64,000 nucleotides of DNA from Micrasema longulum (lineage: Eukaryota; Arthropoda; Insecta; Trichoptera; Brachycentridae): NCBI GenBank assembly GCA_022494885.1, contig JAGVSM010002965.1:124001-188000 (forward strand). Direction: 5' to 3'. This document shows, in pieces, positions 43,201-56,400 of the stretch; positions within the stretch are counted from its first letter, which is position 1; the number at the start of each line of letters is the position of its first letter. Made by a program: the position numbers and the translations under genes. The notes under the pieces are model-generated. The model saw only the letters and a list, made by a program, of their open reading frames with translations, was not told the origin of the DNA and made no database searches.

Positions 43201-46200
43201 ATATCCACACTGTGGTTAAAAGTAGTTATCACGCGCCATTGTTCTTGGACTTTGCAACAATGGTGATTGGACTCATAAAGGTAATAAACCAAAATCAGTC
43301 ATCGAACATCCCTTTTCCAAGACAAACAAAAATGATTTTTCCGAGTACCTTATATTAACAACATTTTTAACTGAACGAAACTTCCTAAAAAATTTAAACT
43401 AAAGTACAAAACAAAAATAAATCGAAATAATTGACTTGTAAAAAAATATAATAAAAATAAAATAGTAATTTAATAATTGTTTGAATAAAATGAGATAAAA
43501 TAAAATAAATTATCTCACATAATGTCCTGGTGATGGTCTCCTGGATCCATTCCTTATTCATAAACGGTCTTTGAAATACTGTCGAATAAAAAAATGATTT
43601 ACTACTTATTAGTAGGTAGCATACATATTTTTTTTAATTGATAATTTTGAATTCCCGCGAAAACAGTCGTTGCATTGGCCACGCCCCTAATACGTCACGA
43701 TTCATGTAAATTTTGAATTTCGTTTGTGACCGTTTAAATTTAAATAGAACATCGTCACGAATTCTCACCGTCACAATTATCAAGGCTAAACATGTCGCGT
43801 TTTCATAAGGAAATATTTTTAAATTAATTCTTTTTTAAAGTTATGTATGAAAACATTTCTCAACAATATCCATATTGATTTTGAAAATACTATTAATTTT
43901 TCTAAATCCTTTTTAAATTATATTTTATCGGTATTTGTAGTATGTGATATTTCTCTATTGTATCGTACTTACTTACTAAATAATAGCACCCGTAACTGGC
44001 GTATTGCATAGACTTCGTGGCTTGCTTCCTCATTCCGTTTTGATTGCCGTCTACTGCGCTATGATATATTCCCACCTATCCTATCTATCGTGTATATGGG
44101 GTTTCACCAGCAAAAATCAGATCTCGGAAACACAATTTCTTCAGAACAGAGCTCTTAGAAACATTCTTGGACTGAAATGGGATTCGCAAGTCAAGGATAT
44201 CTACCGACAGACAAAAATACTTTCTTTCAAGGTGATGCCACTGCATGACATAACCAATACTATTTTGAATATCATAAATTTTTCTGCTCACTCAAATTTT
44301 AAGTACATATTTGGTCACGATATTCACAATTACAATACGAATCTAATATTTTAAATCGTTTTCATAGTGATAGTTATTAATGTAATTTATATAGATGGTG
44401 TAAAGTACTGTGTTTTATGTTTTTTACATAATGTTTTCTTAATATTTCGGATGTATTAACTATGTAGGATTTTATGTATTGTCACAAAAATGTTTTCTTT
44501 ATATGAACGGTACTAAATAAGTTTTTTTTAATAACTCCAGGGAGTACAATATGTCCTATGTGTTTTGTTAATAATAAAAATAAAAATAAAAACCAAAAAA
44601 AATAAAAAACGTGTCCGGTTGGATCATAGCCTGCCACTCCAATACACGGCGACGAATATCATCTTGTAATTTGCCACAATTAAATAGTAGGTGGCTGTCG
44701 TCCTGGATTGTGCCGTGGGTGATTGCGTGTTGTGGCACTTCTAAAACCTGGAAAGAATCCCGCTGGCCCGAAAAACTTTCGACCGGTCTTTCTTACATGC
44801 CAACTAATTAAGGTGCTTGAACGACTTATCCTAAACCGAATATCATACTATATTGATCAAAATACAATAAAGCTTGTACAGCATATAGAGGATGGTTTTA
44901 AGAAGGGGAAAGTGACTAGCGTAGCCTTCGTGGAACTTACAGCAGCATATGATACAGTCAACCACAATAAGCTCCTCAAAAAAACCAACTCCCTAACAAA
45001 GGACTGTAAGCTTGCCCAGACTATTTTTATTATTTATTTATTCATATTTTTTGCTTACAAACTATAATTAATAATAAAAATAATCTAACCTCACTGGGGT
45101 TTCCCGTGCCGAGGACACTTAACAATATACTTTTTTTAAATTACATTTGAGAATAAACAAAGAAGACAAACTTAAAAAAAAACGAAGATTCAGACAGTTT
45201 TAAAAACAAGGTATTTATGTACATCTATATTATTTATATTACAAAACACACAATGAAAATAACAAAAACCTAACATAAGCTATACACTTGTGGAGCAGTT
45301 GATTCAGCATTGGTATGGGCGAATGAGACAATCCATTTTACTTCTACCTTGCTCCACTATTCATTTTTTATAGCCTTTTTAAACATTTTCTCGTTACTAA
45401 TTGTTTTAACAGATAGTGGAAGTAGATTATAGATTTTATTGATTAATACTCAAAATCCCTTTGTCCAAAAGTTGTTGCTCCTGTCCAATAGAAGGTATTA
45501 TACTTATAAATACTGTTTATTTTTCTTTTAGATTGATCTTCGACTTGGTTGGGAAAAGTTTACGTTTGGTTTCACTGGAATATGGCACTATAATTCTGTT
45601 GCTGACTTCCAATACCTCTACAAAGTGTTCACTCCTCTCCAAGGGTTTCAAGAAAATGGGCTTGTTTTTAAAAATATTTACAAAAGGGGACTTGACACTG
45701 AAGTTTCTATTAGACTCTCTAAATTAAAGGTAATGAACTCAAATTATACATAGGTTAGGAAAATTCTTGGGGTCCTGGGATCGGTTACTGGCAGGGTGTA
45801 CGTGAAATGTTGATTTTCAAGGTTTTTCAAATTGCAATATTTTCTTGTTCCTGAACTGACACGCGAAGCGTAAGACTAATCACTGAACCGGGTTATTTCA
45901 TGTCATCCATATCGGGAATCGAACTCGAGAGCTCTTGGATGGTAGGTGAGAAAAGAGAAAAGGGTGTCTGTTAACCATTTCGGTCCTAAGGAGGGTCTAG
46001 AGTGCACCAGGTAGCATATTTTTTTTCCATTTTTTTTACCAGTATATTTATTTCTTTTTCTGCATAATAATGTTAAGAATGTATCAAAATTATTAAAATA
46101 TTTTTATGACGAATTCTTTAAATATTCATTCATAGTTGCCTTCGCTTTTCCCGTGCAAACAGCAAACATTACTATTCATCTCTCTATTGTTTAATAATTT

Positions 46201-47405
46201 TTGATACATTGATCAGTTTTTGTGTGTGCTTTTTGCTATTTGGTGACTTTTTTCCAGCCATAACCACAAAAATCCGAATTTAGTGCTTTACATGCATTTC
46301 CTCTCCCAACTACCCGCTGTGCCTCTACACTAATGGGTGGCGCGACATTATATCAGTGCTGTTCAATGTGGTACAATGAGAGTCATACATGCGTGATATC
46401 ATACAGCATCCTCTCGCAACAGTATTTTAAGAAGAAAAAAAAATAATTTCCCAGAAAACTAGAAATATTATGAAATAGTTTTTGTAGTTTTTTCACTCGG
46501 CCTCGTGGTTTTGTTTTCTTTTAATAAATAAAATAAAATAATGCTATTTTTAAAGATCCACGAGGCCGACTATTGTAGTGGTCAGTGTGTTTGCCTACTA
46601 TGCAAGCGCTCTCGGGTCCTGACATGGCTGACATGAAATATTTATTTTAAAATGTATTTTTAAAAACAGGAAGCTTGAGATTGATCATCTTACCTTCCTG
46701 TAACAAAAATCATCAAGTGACGCTACATTTGGTATGCAGTGCCCTATGCAAAATTAGAATCGAAAAAAAAATGACGATGACGACGACGTTATATAATCAC
46801 TTACATAAAAATTGTGATGACTTTTTTAAAAAGTAGTATTCATAGCATTTTAGCAGGGGTATTCCTGGTACCCTCCCGCAAGAACTCGCTGATTTTTTTC
46901 ACGTTCGAGCTCTTAAAGGTTGAAAAAAAAATTTGCCTGAAAGGGTGTTAGAAAAATGACCAACCGTTTTCAAGAAAGTATTAAAATGATTTTACGGTTT
47001 ACTCGATGATGTATTTATGATTAATTGTTATGTTCTCTAGTTGGGTATTGCTATATTGATAAGAGACAATGGAAAAGGACTCTTAAAGATAATAGAGGAA
47101 AAGTATTTGGGCATAGTGAAGAAAGGGAGAGACCAGCTCATAGAAGACTTTTCTACGGACATCTACGCTGTGGTGGACACCTTGTACTATCCCACTGTTA
47201 AATTTGATGCTCAGCTAAGAAAGGTTAGTTTTTATATTTATTTAATGTAAGAAAAACTACCAAATTGACTGCCCAGACCTACTCTCCACGATTAATTTAA
47301 ATATTCCACCTTGGCGGACAAGACACACCAAACTGTTTTACATACCTAAATACAATACAAATGCAGCTACAAATTCACCCATTAATCTAGCCCTGACCTT
47401 GTACA

Positions 47406-47468
<63 letters not shown>

Positions 47469-50400
47469 GTACTGTCGATGTGTTCCTACAGCAAGGGCAG
47501 GCATTTAAGAAGCAAGCGGTGTTGTCTTTCCTGACTCGCAGTGTCACACTTGTTATTTCCGCCTAGATTATGCTATATACATACCTTTTGTTAATTATAC
47601 ACTTTGTTAATTTAAGTAGATTTTAAGCATGTTTAGATTAAGTATTACTTATTAATGCCAATCTATTAGGGCTTACTTAAGCCTGTTGATTGGCTTATAA
47701 AAAAATATAAAAAATAACTACTCTCGACATCGACATCTTACTAGAGTGCAACATCTTTTAAAAATTATATTCTGATAAAATTCTTAACCGTAATTATCCC
47801 CACTTACATCATTACACTTTTTGTGATACTCTCTCACTCACTGACACACACACACACACACACAACACGACACAACAAGTCGGCTTATGGAATTCTATGG
47901 TTTATTTTTGTTGAGATTTTATTTGTTTTCTGTTCTTACAATCACTAAGACTTGTGTATTGCCACTTTCAATTATCGGAGTTTGCTATGTTTTTGTTTTT
48001 GTTTTGTTTGTCCCTTTCTGCGAGTTGAGAAATTGTCATTTTCCTTTTTGTAGACATCTCGAAGTCTACAAAAAGGTCTTGAAAAATGCTCGGACCACTT
48101 TAAAACGGTCTACTGAGCTCAGATTGTGGTAAGTCGTAAGTAGACGACTACCTGTATATTGTTTAATATTTATGTAGATGTTTTTTATTACAGTATTAAT
48201 GCACAGTATTTGAATACCATTCCACGTCCAAGCTGATAAAGATCTATCTTTTATTACATAATATAATATAAATGTATTGTACATACATGATGTTTTATGT
48301 TCCAGAATGAGGGCGATAATCAAGAAGAGATTTTCAGAATACTAGCCAATTTGAATCTCCCCAATCTTACTGCCATCGTGCTAAAGGACAAGTTTATTTT
48401 GCATGTAAGTTTTTTAAATGTATTAACTCGATGTAAACTCTAATAATTAATGTTGATTGATTCCATTACTGTTATTTCTTTAGTTTATTAGTTTATCTTA
48501 GTACAGTGAAACCCCTTTGATTTTTCCAAGGAGGAAACTGATAAAATCGCTAAAGTGAAGACAAGGGAACTGTGTGGAGAAAACAATGGAAATTAATAAA
48601 AATATAATTAATTTGCTACATCATTGTGTAAACATACTTCCAGAAAAATAGTATAAACATGTACAATACAAAATTTAAAAATATAGATTACACAAATATC
48701 ACTCTGTCAGATTAAAAATTTACACTAAAAATGCATTATGTAACTTGGTAGACATTATAATAATAAATATGTACATCTTCCTTCCCCTCCTTATCCTCTC
48801 TTCAAGCATTCTTGTCCTAATCCCGCCCAATTTACAATAACTTACTGTTCTTAAAAAATATTTAAAAATTATTTTATTATTGAAAAATATTTACGAGTAC
48901 ATGAAAATAACATTTTTATATTTATAAACTTATATGTATTTATTTGATATGTAATATATTTTCTTTACTAACTTTGTATACTTTGTGGAAACCTGTTATG
49001 AGTTCTGAGTATATATCTGTTTGTTTACTATAAATATGTATTACCATAAAAAAATTAAATTAAATTAAATTAAATTAAATTAAATTAAATCAAATCAAAT
49101 CAAATCAAATCAAATCAAATAAAACAAAATAAAATCAAATAAATCTGTGATGGTTGGAGATTGTTAACACTTTTTTACATATTTTCGATGATTTCACTAA
49201 AAAATATTTTGTGTTTTTTCAAACAATACCATAATTTATCATATATAAGCTGTTAACGTGCTTTTATTATTCATTCGCGTGGCACATGTGGTAACGCGTG
49301 GACCGCGGCACCGTTTTTACGATATAATTTTGGCTTTTATGACACATAAAATGGATTCCGAATTTTTTTTAACGTAAATCCGGGGAGATGAAAAATGTAA
49401 AAAACATTAATTGGGGTAATATTTGTATGAGAATGTAAAAAGAAAAATAGAACCTGAACATTTCGGCATAAAAAACAGGGAAGTGGGAAATCAAGGAACG
49501 TCAAAATGAGGTTTTACTGCATATTATACACAGAAAAAATATTACAGTAATATAAAGTTGCTTCAACTGTCAAACATAACTTAGTAACCCTTTTCTAAGA
49601 CAGCAAAAAAAATATTATTTTATTCACTAAAATGACAAATGTAATTAAAACATTGCTTAAGACGCAATGCATTTTGGCTGACCGAACGATCAGCCGTAAT
49701 GTTTTGGCTATATACAAATCGCACTCGACTGTTATTTTAGTTCTTTTTTTATCACTCGCATGTCACATGTCGTGGTCATTCAGTAAAAATGCCGTCACGC
49801 TGTAAAACTGTTCCACAAATATTATCCAATATCGAGATAAAATATATAAGAAGCCAAGGTGACCCTGGTTGCGAGTGAAAAACGGACGTCCACTTAATCA
49901 ATACTTCTGGGAGAAGAAATATAGCCTGATGAATATAACTTTATTTTTGAGAAGAAGATATTCAAATACGAAACGGTGCATGCAGAATACAACACTCTCG
50001 AATCTCGTGGTCAAACTTTTTTTGGGAAACATTTCTATAAGCTGATTTCTGGAAGTATATATAATCCAAATACACTGAAAGAGATCAGTTTGTATGTTCC
50101 CAATAATTATACTAGAGCAAGATCTCGTGCACTGTTTTACACACTCAGAAGCCGGACAAATGCAAGTCATAATTTACCCATTAATAGTGCAATTCTATTG
50201 ATCAATACGGCTTCTGCGGATAATATGGATCTATGTTTCTGTACATATATTACATTGTGTATATTTGGATAATTTATATAGCGTCGTTTTTGTGAAAATC
50301 GCCTTAAGGGCGCCGTACAATAAATAATTATCCCACCACGTCTTGCAGCTAGCGCATAGACAGTTGGGATTCTTGTTCCTCGTCTCCAATTATGAAATAT

Positions 50401-53400
50401 AGGAGCTAGATTACACCATGTCTTGCAGCTACAGAGCGCATATACAATAAGAAATCTAGCCCCTATTTACATTTTTAAATTTTTATTTAACAATAAACTT
50501 TAGAATTTTAGTGATATTTAAAAAAATGAAATAAAAAACAAATTTGTAAAAATAGAAGTTGGATTACAACAATTCTTGCAGCTACTGAGCGCATGGACGG
50601 TTGGAATTCTAGACTTCATTTACTAAATTAGGATATTTGATAGTTAATAACATTTACCTTTTGAAGCTAGATTACTAATCATCTTGCAGCTACAAAGTGC
50701 ATGAACGAATGAAATTCTAGCAACTTAAAATTATCAATAAATTTACAAAAACAAACATTAAGCATAATAGTAAATTTGTAAAGTGTTCATGCTAAAAAGT
50801 AAACAATAAAAAACTAACAGAGCACCGTTTCAACACTATGGATAACATAACAGATAAAAATATCAGAAGGGTAGCTTTTGTAGATTTTGGGTAGTCACTG
50901 TCGCAATATCGTACATGTGCAAACACATGTTGTTTGTTTAATTCCTAGAAGATGGTTCCCCAATATGTCATTCAAAATCATATAAATAAAGCAATTTAAA
51001 TTGATACTTTAAGTTGAAAAAATATAAATATTAACCCTTTGCACTTGAATGCTGCCTGCTTTATTCAATAATTTGCAGTCAGTATTTCTTTATGGGTTAT
51101 TTATAATCCAATACGATACCACATATTCATAATAATTAGTACTAGAAATTTATTTTTGTTGGCCTCATGGTGTAGTGGTTAGCGTGTTTGCCTACCATGC
51201 AAGAGGTCCCGGGTTCAATTCCCAATACGGTTGACATAAAATATTTATTTCAAAAGGTGTTTTTACACTAAAATATTTCATAGTCTGTGGACTTGAAGCG
51301 TAAGACTGATCATCTTTACCTTCATGTAACAAAAATGACCAAGATACGCTGCGGTTGGTGTGCATATCGGCAGTTTACCAGCTATCTGTTTTCTATTCAT
51401 TAACTTCTAACTTATATTTACAGTTTTACTTACGGAATGGGTTAAACAGCCCGGAAACTAATGCAGGTCTCAATTTGTCAAATAAATAAATATAAAACCT
51501 AAGGAACAAGAGATTGATATGTTATTTCATTCCGGTTTCTGGGAAGCCATTAATTAGCTGAACTCACAGACTATAACTTGTGACGTCACTGGCGGAGTAA
51601 TATCAAATTTACAATTTTTTTGATAATACAATACGACTTAGTCTAATCAATAGTCAATAAACACAAAAAACCACAAAACTTCTTTGTTCTCATAAAATTT
51701 GTAAATGTTTCAGGATTTTACAACCATGAGTAATCAGCTATATCTGGAAACGCCTTTCGATTATTTGAAGCTTGTAGAGTTTCACCAGACTCTAGAGATG
51801 CTAGAGAAAGAGAAATTCAACGCTACTATCACATTGTTGTATGGAAATGGATCTTATTGGATAGAGGTAATATAATTTTTAGTAGGTAACAATAATTTTC
51901 AGTACTAAGCAGAGTTCACACGAGGACAATACAATAGAAAAGACAATACTCTCCTGCTCCAGCTCCTGCCTTGACCACGCACGGGACTGGGATATATAAA
52001 TTCGACCATAGTTCAAATGCTGAACACTGAAAATAGACACTCGACGACGCGCGTGGTAGCGAGGGATAGCAATTGCCTTCCTGAAATAACCTGCCTGTCT
52101 ATCTCTAGGACAATACTTCGGTCCATTGTCCTGTCCTTCAAATTTCTGTTCTCACTAGGACGATAGGTCCGAAACTAGACAGTATTGTGTGATAGTTTTT
52201 TTTGTAAATTAAATTGATTGAACATTAACGTATTACAACAGAGATGAAGAACATTTTAGAGGAGGTAATATAGAAGTCTAGGCATCTACAGGGCTTATGA
52301 CCTGTCATTGGCTGGTTTAAGTGGCCACTTTACACACTGTGCAACATTCACATACTAGACAACGCCTGATTTTTTTTAAATTTCTATACTTCTTCATGGA
52401 CCAGGTGGATTTATCAAAAATATTTTAAGTTTGTCAAAATTTTTGTAGATAAGGACTGGAGTCAACTCCCTGGGGAGCTGTTAATATTAACATATTACAA
52501 TAGAGATAATGAACATTTTAGATTAGACAACTTAGAAATTTTTGAAAGTAAAAAATATTCGATTCGCAAGAAGAAAAAAAACAAACAAACAATATTTCCT
52601 TTGGTCCACTCCTGTCTAGTTTTAAATATCGTATCGTATTTGCATGACAAAAAGACTTGACTTATTAGCTCCATATGTTTCGATGTATATTTTTTTGATT
52701 ATATTTAGTAATCACTGTTGAAATGAAGAAGGATAAGATTCATAGGTTAAGTATACTTTGATAAAGAAGCTTGTGTAGTTTTGGAAGAAAAATAGAAGTA
52801 GTTAAAAACAAATTTGTTTTACAATAAATATTTGTCTGCATTGACCAAAATCCATCAAGAATCCAAAATTTGATTAGTAAATATGTTTTATTTATTGTAG
52901 AACTCCCTGAAAGCTTTCTACGAGCACGAAGTTGGTGAAAATGAAGCCTATTCTATCAAGACTGGTAGTGTAGAGGTCGTCAGCCAATTGGAAGCTCTAC
53001 GTTTTCTCAATAGCAAACTTATCATCCACCTAGATGAAGCTATAACAGTGGTTTCTGCAGACATCCATCTTCCATCCTGCCAATTAGCTGCTAAAGGACA
53101 GATAGAGGTAAGTTATTAAATTAAATAGCCAGTGGTCTACTTCCCACTAGGTTCAGCAACGATCCGCAAACTTTCCCTAAGAAGAAATATATCCCTCTGT
53201 GATTGATGCATCTATTGACGAGATATCTCATTTGGATTTTAAACCGTCTTCTTCAACTTTTTTAAACTCAAAATGGACTTATTATGGAATTATCTCCAGC
53301 TATCGCTAGAACAGGGGTGAATGGATCCATCTTGCAGTGGCTTGAAGAAGCATGTTGTTTTGCGTGCTTTTCAGACGTTTCCATAGGCTCCAGGCTCTTG

Positions 53401-56400
53401 GACGAAGTAGGGCAGCAAAGGTGTTTGTTTACCCGTCCAGCTGTAAACATTTCGGAGGCACTGCAGTGCCTAGGCAGTCCAAATAATTGCCTCTATGCAT
53501 TGTTATAGGTGACGCTTAATTTATTCTACTCTGCTTGCGTACAATTGTTCCATAGTTCAGCTATATACATGGACGTTTTGAGGTCTTATTTATATGATAT
53601 AATGTTCAATCAATTTTATCCCAGTCAGAGAACAAATCACTTTTCTGTTGTCTTTAATCTTACAAAATACGGTTTACATTATATTTAATACACTTCTTGA
53701 TTTTCGTATTTTCGCAAATTAATGCCATAAATACCTAATTCCTTAGAGCATCTTTTTTTGTTCGATAATGGCTATTTTTTCTTGTATGTAGACATTGCCA
53801 AGGATACTTTCAGTTGCGGTGTACGGTATGGGCAAACATTTATAAAAAAAATATACCCACTTGGTTACGCCACATTTACTATATTTGTAAACACATACCT
53901 ATGTACCTATATATCATAGCATATTTACTAGGATGAGGCATTCAAATTTATTTGCTACCTACTGGGCCCTGGTTAAGATGTTGCAATTGCCTACCGTGGG
54001 TACCAATTATTGTCCCGTCGCCAGATTAACAACTGAACTGATCGTGTGTACATGTGCTTTGATATTCTCACCGCGATCGCAAATAAGTTATTTTTACGAT
54101 CAATAACCCATTAAATCCACTGTGTCGTGTAATTGTCAAGTGCCCTTCCTTCCTGACCACAAGATCTGATTCTGACTGCCGCGACAGAAGTTCCAGACAA
54201 TAAAGGTGCCAGAACCCAGAACAAGGTAGTTTATTGCAGTCATTGAATTTAGGGTTCCGTGGCAAAGCAAATAAAGGATAACGCATTTCGCGAACCAGCA
54301 TTTCAAGGGTTTATCTGCTAACAAGTATGTGGCGCGATCACCACTAATATCTCCCTACTGCGTATTTGAAATTTTTAACAGAATTTTCAAATTTCAGCTG
54401 GATGAAACATTTATGGCAACAACGGGTACTCTGAATCTCACATCTCCGTACATAGAACCATACAGTGTCAAGGTGGACTTCAAGAAAGACTTCTCAGATG
54501 TTGAGAACACACTAGTTTGTGGCCTTCAAGTAAAACAGGGGAAACAAAATAACTTTGTAAGTTTAATCTTAACGTTCTATATTTTCTATTATTCTATATT
54601 TCTATTCTAAGCCGAGTGGAGATAAGTCCGCCTCGTAGCTAAGTGGTTGACGCTTGCCAGCCGTTCGATTCTTGGGAAGGTCGACATGAAATATCGATTC
54701 AATGATTATTCGACACGGCAATATTTTATGTTAAAATTTGGTAATGTATCCAAAATAAAATACATTTAATAAAAATTCTAAAAAAAATAAATTATATACA
54801 TGAGTGTATAATGTGACCCATTTTGTCTTGTTGGGACATTATCAAACTCACTTAAATATTTATAAAGTTTCTTTATATACTAACAAAAATTGCTGTTTTT
54901 TTTATTATTATTATTTGGAAAAACAACAGAAAATTTACAAACATTTCACATTATAATATAATGTATGTGCCCAATTAAAGTTTTTCGCGACTATAGAATA
55001 CTCGTGGCCTCGTCGGTCTCGTGGTTTTAATGATCAGCGCGTTTGCCTACCATGCAAGAGGTCTCGACCAATGACATTTACGCGTAATCATTCCATATGA
55101 ACCACATGTTGCTACATTCAATTACAGACAGAGATGTCTGGAAGATCTTTGTGGACACCATTTGCTCCAACTAGGAAGCGGACATGGAATGATGATATTA
55201 TTAAACTTTTGATCCTCTTTATTCCAGTTCTTGTCTGAAGTCAGCTGGCGCAAGTCTCTCACGGATAACTTGAGGGCCAAGGTCCAAGTGTCTCTCCTGC
55301 CGGTGATTCCACCTTCCGATATGAACCTTGCCATGAGCATTCAGGACTCCCATAGCGTCCTGAAAGCAGATGGCAAGTTAGGTTCCAGGGATGCTGTGTA
55401 CTCCATTGCGGCCGAGAAGAAGGGGAGACATACTTCCATCATTGTGTCTACACCTAACAGGGGATTTAGGTGAGATTGTCTTTTAATTTTAATTACATAA
55501 ATGTATTTCAACAGAAAGGGAAAACATCCTTGAGAAGGGAATATGGAAGTCTTACAAAAGTCAACAGATGGAAGAGTTGATGAAATGTGGATGTTCAAAC
55601 ATGGGCAAAATGGTGAATGTTACACAGTGTGTAAAGTGGCCACTTAAACCAGCCAATGACAGGTCACAAGCCCTTTAAATGCCTAGACTTCCATATTCCC
55701 TTCTCAAAAATGTTTTCCCTCTCTGTTGAAATAAATTTAAATATGAATAACTCCTTAGGGAGGAAATCCAGCCAGTCTGCAAGCATTTGGACATACTCAA
55801 ACATTGTTGAATTTTAATTATAACTGACATAAGACTTAGGATATTTTTTTTGCGTTTAAATCCTACAACAAACAACAACAACAAACCATCACGCCGTTTC
55901 CCCGAAAGGGTAGGCAGAGATGATAGAACGCCACGTCACTTTATCTTTGCAAACATATCTTGCTTCCTCTACATTCATACATCTTTTCATGCACGCGCGC
56001 CGATTATTCCGGCTTTTGACATGTCCGCCTTTAAGTATTTGTTGTATTTGGTCATGCCATGTCTTTCTCGGTCTTCCTATATTTCTGCGTGCATCAACAT
56101 TCGCACTGTAAATATTTTTCGCCGTTCTTTCGCTATTCATTCGCTCTACATGTCCAAACCAACGCAGAACTCCTTTCTTGGTTTTATCGATAATGCCTAT
56201 CTCAGCCTTACATAATGTACGGATCTCAACATTTGTGCATCTATCTTACATAGTTTTACCACACATTCGCCTAAGAGATCGCATTTCGACAGCATTCTCC
56301 CATGAAGAATAATAAGGAAGTTCAGTCGTTTTTTTTTTGTTTAACTCTATCAACTATGAAACTAATCCCCAATTATTTTCTGTTTAATGTATCGCATCGT

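Larger units (their letters stand above)
48504..49519. mobile_element. pogo/Tigger-like TIR element
   Basis: The left end CAGTGAAACCCCTTTGAT is preceded by TA. The right end, reversed, reads CAGTAAAACCTCATTTTGAC. Such CAGTRAAACC ends are typical of pogo-like elements. No transposase is seen, and most of the interior is a nested retrotransposon end. Confidence 0.6.

Noticed and set aside
48043..48076. microRNA-like hairpin
   Set aside because: Arms are only 13 bp, too short for a typical precursor. Recorded only as a short inverted repeat.
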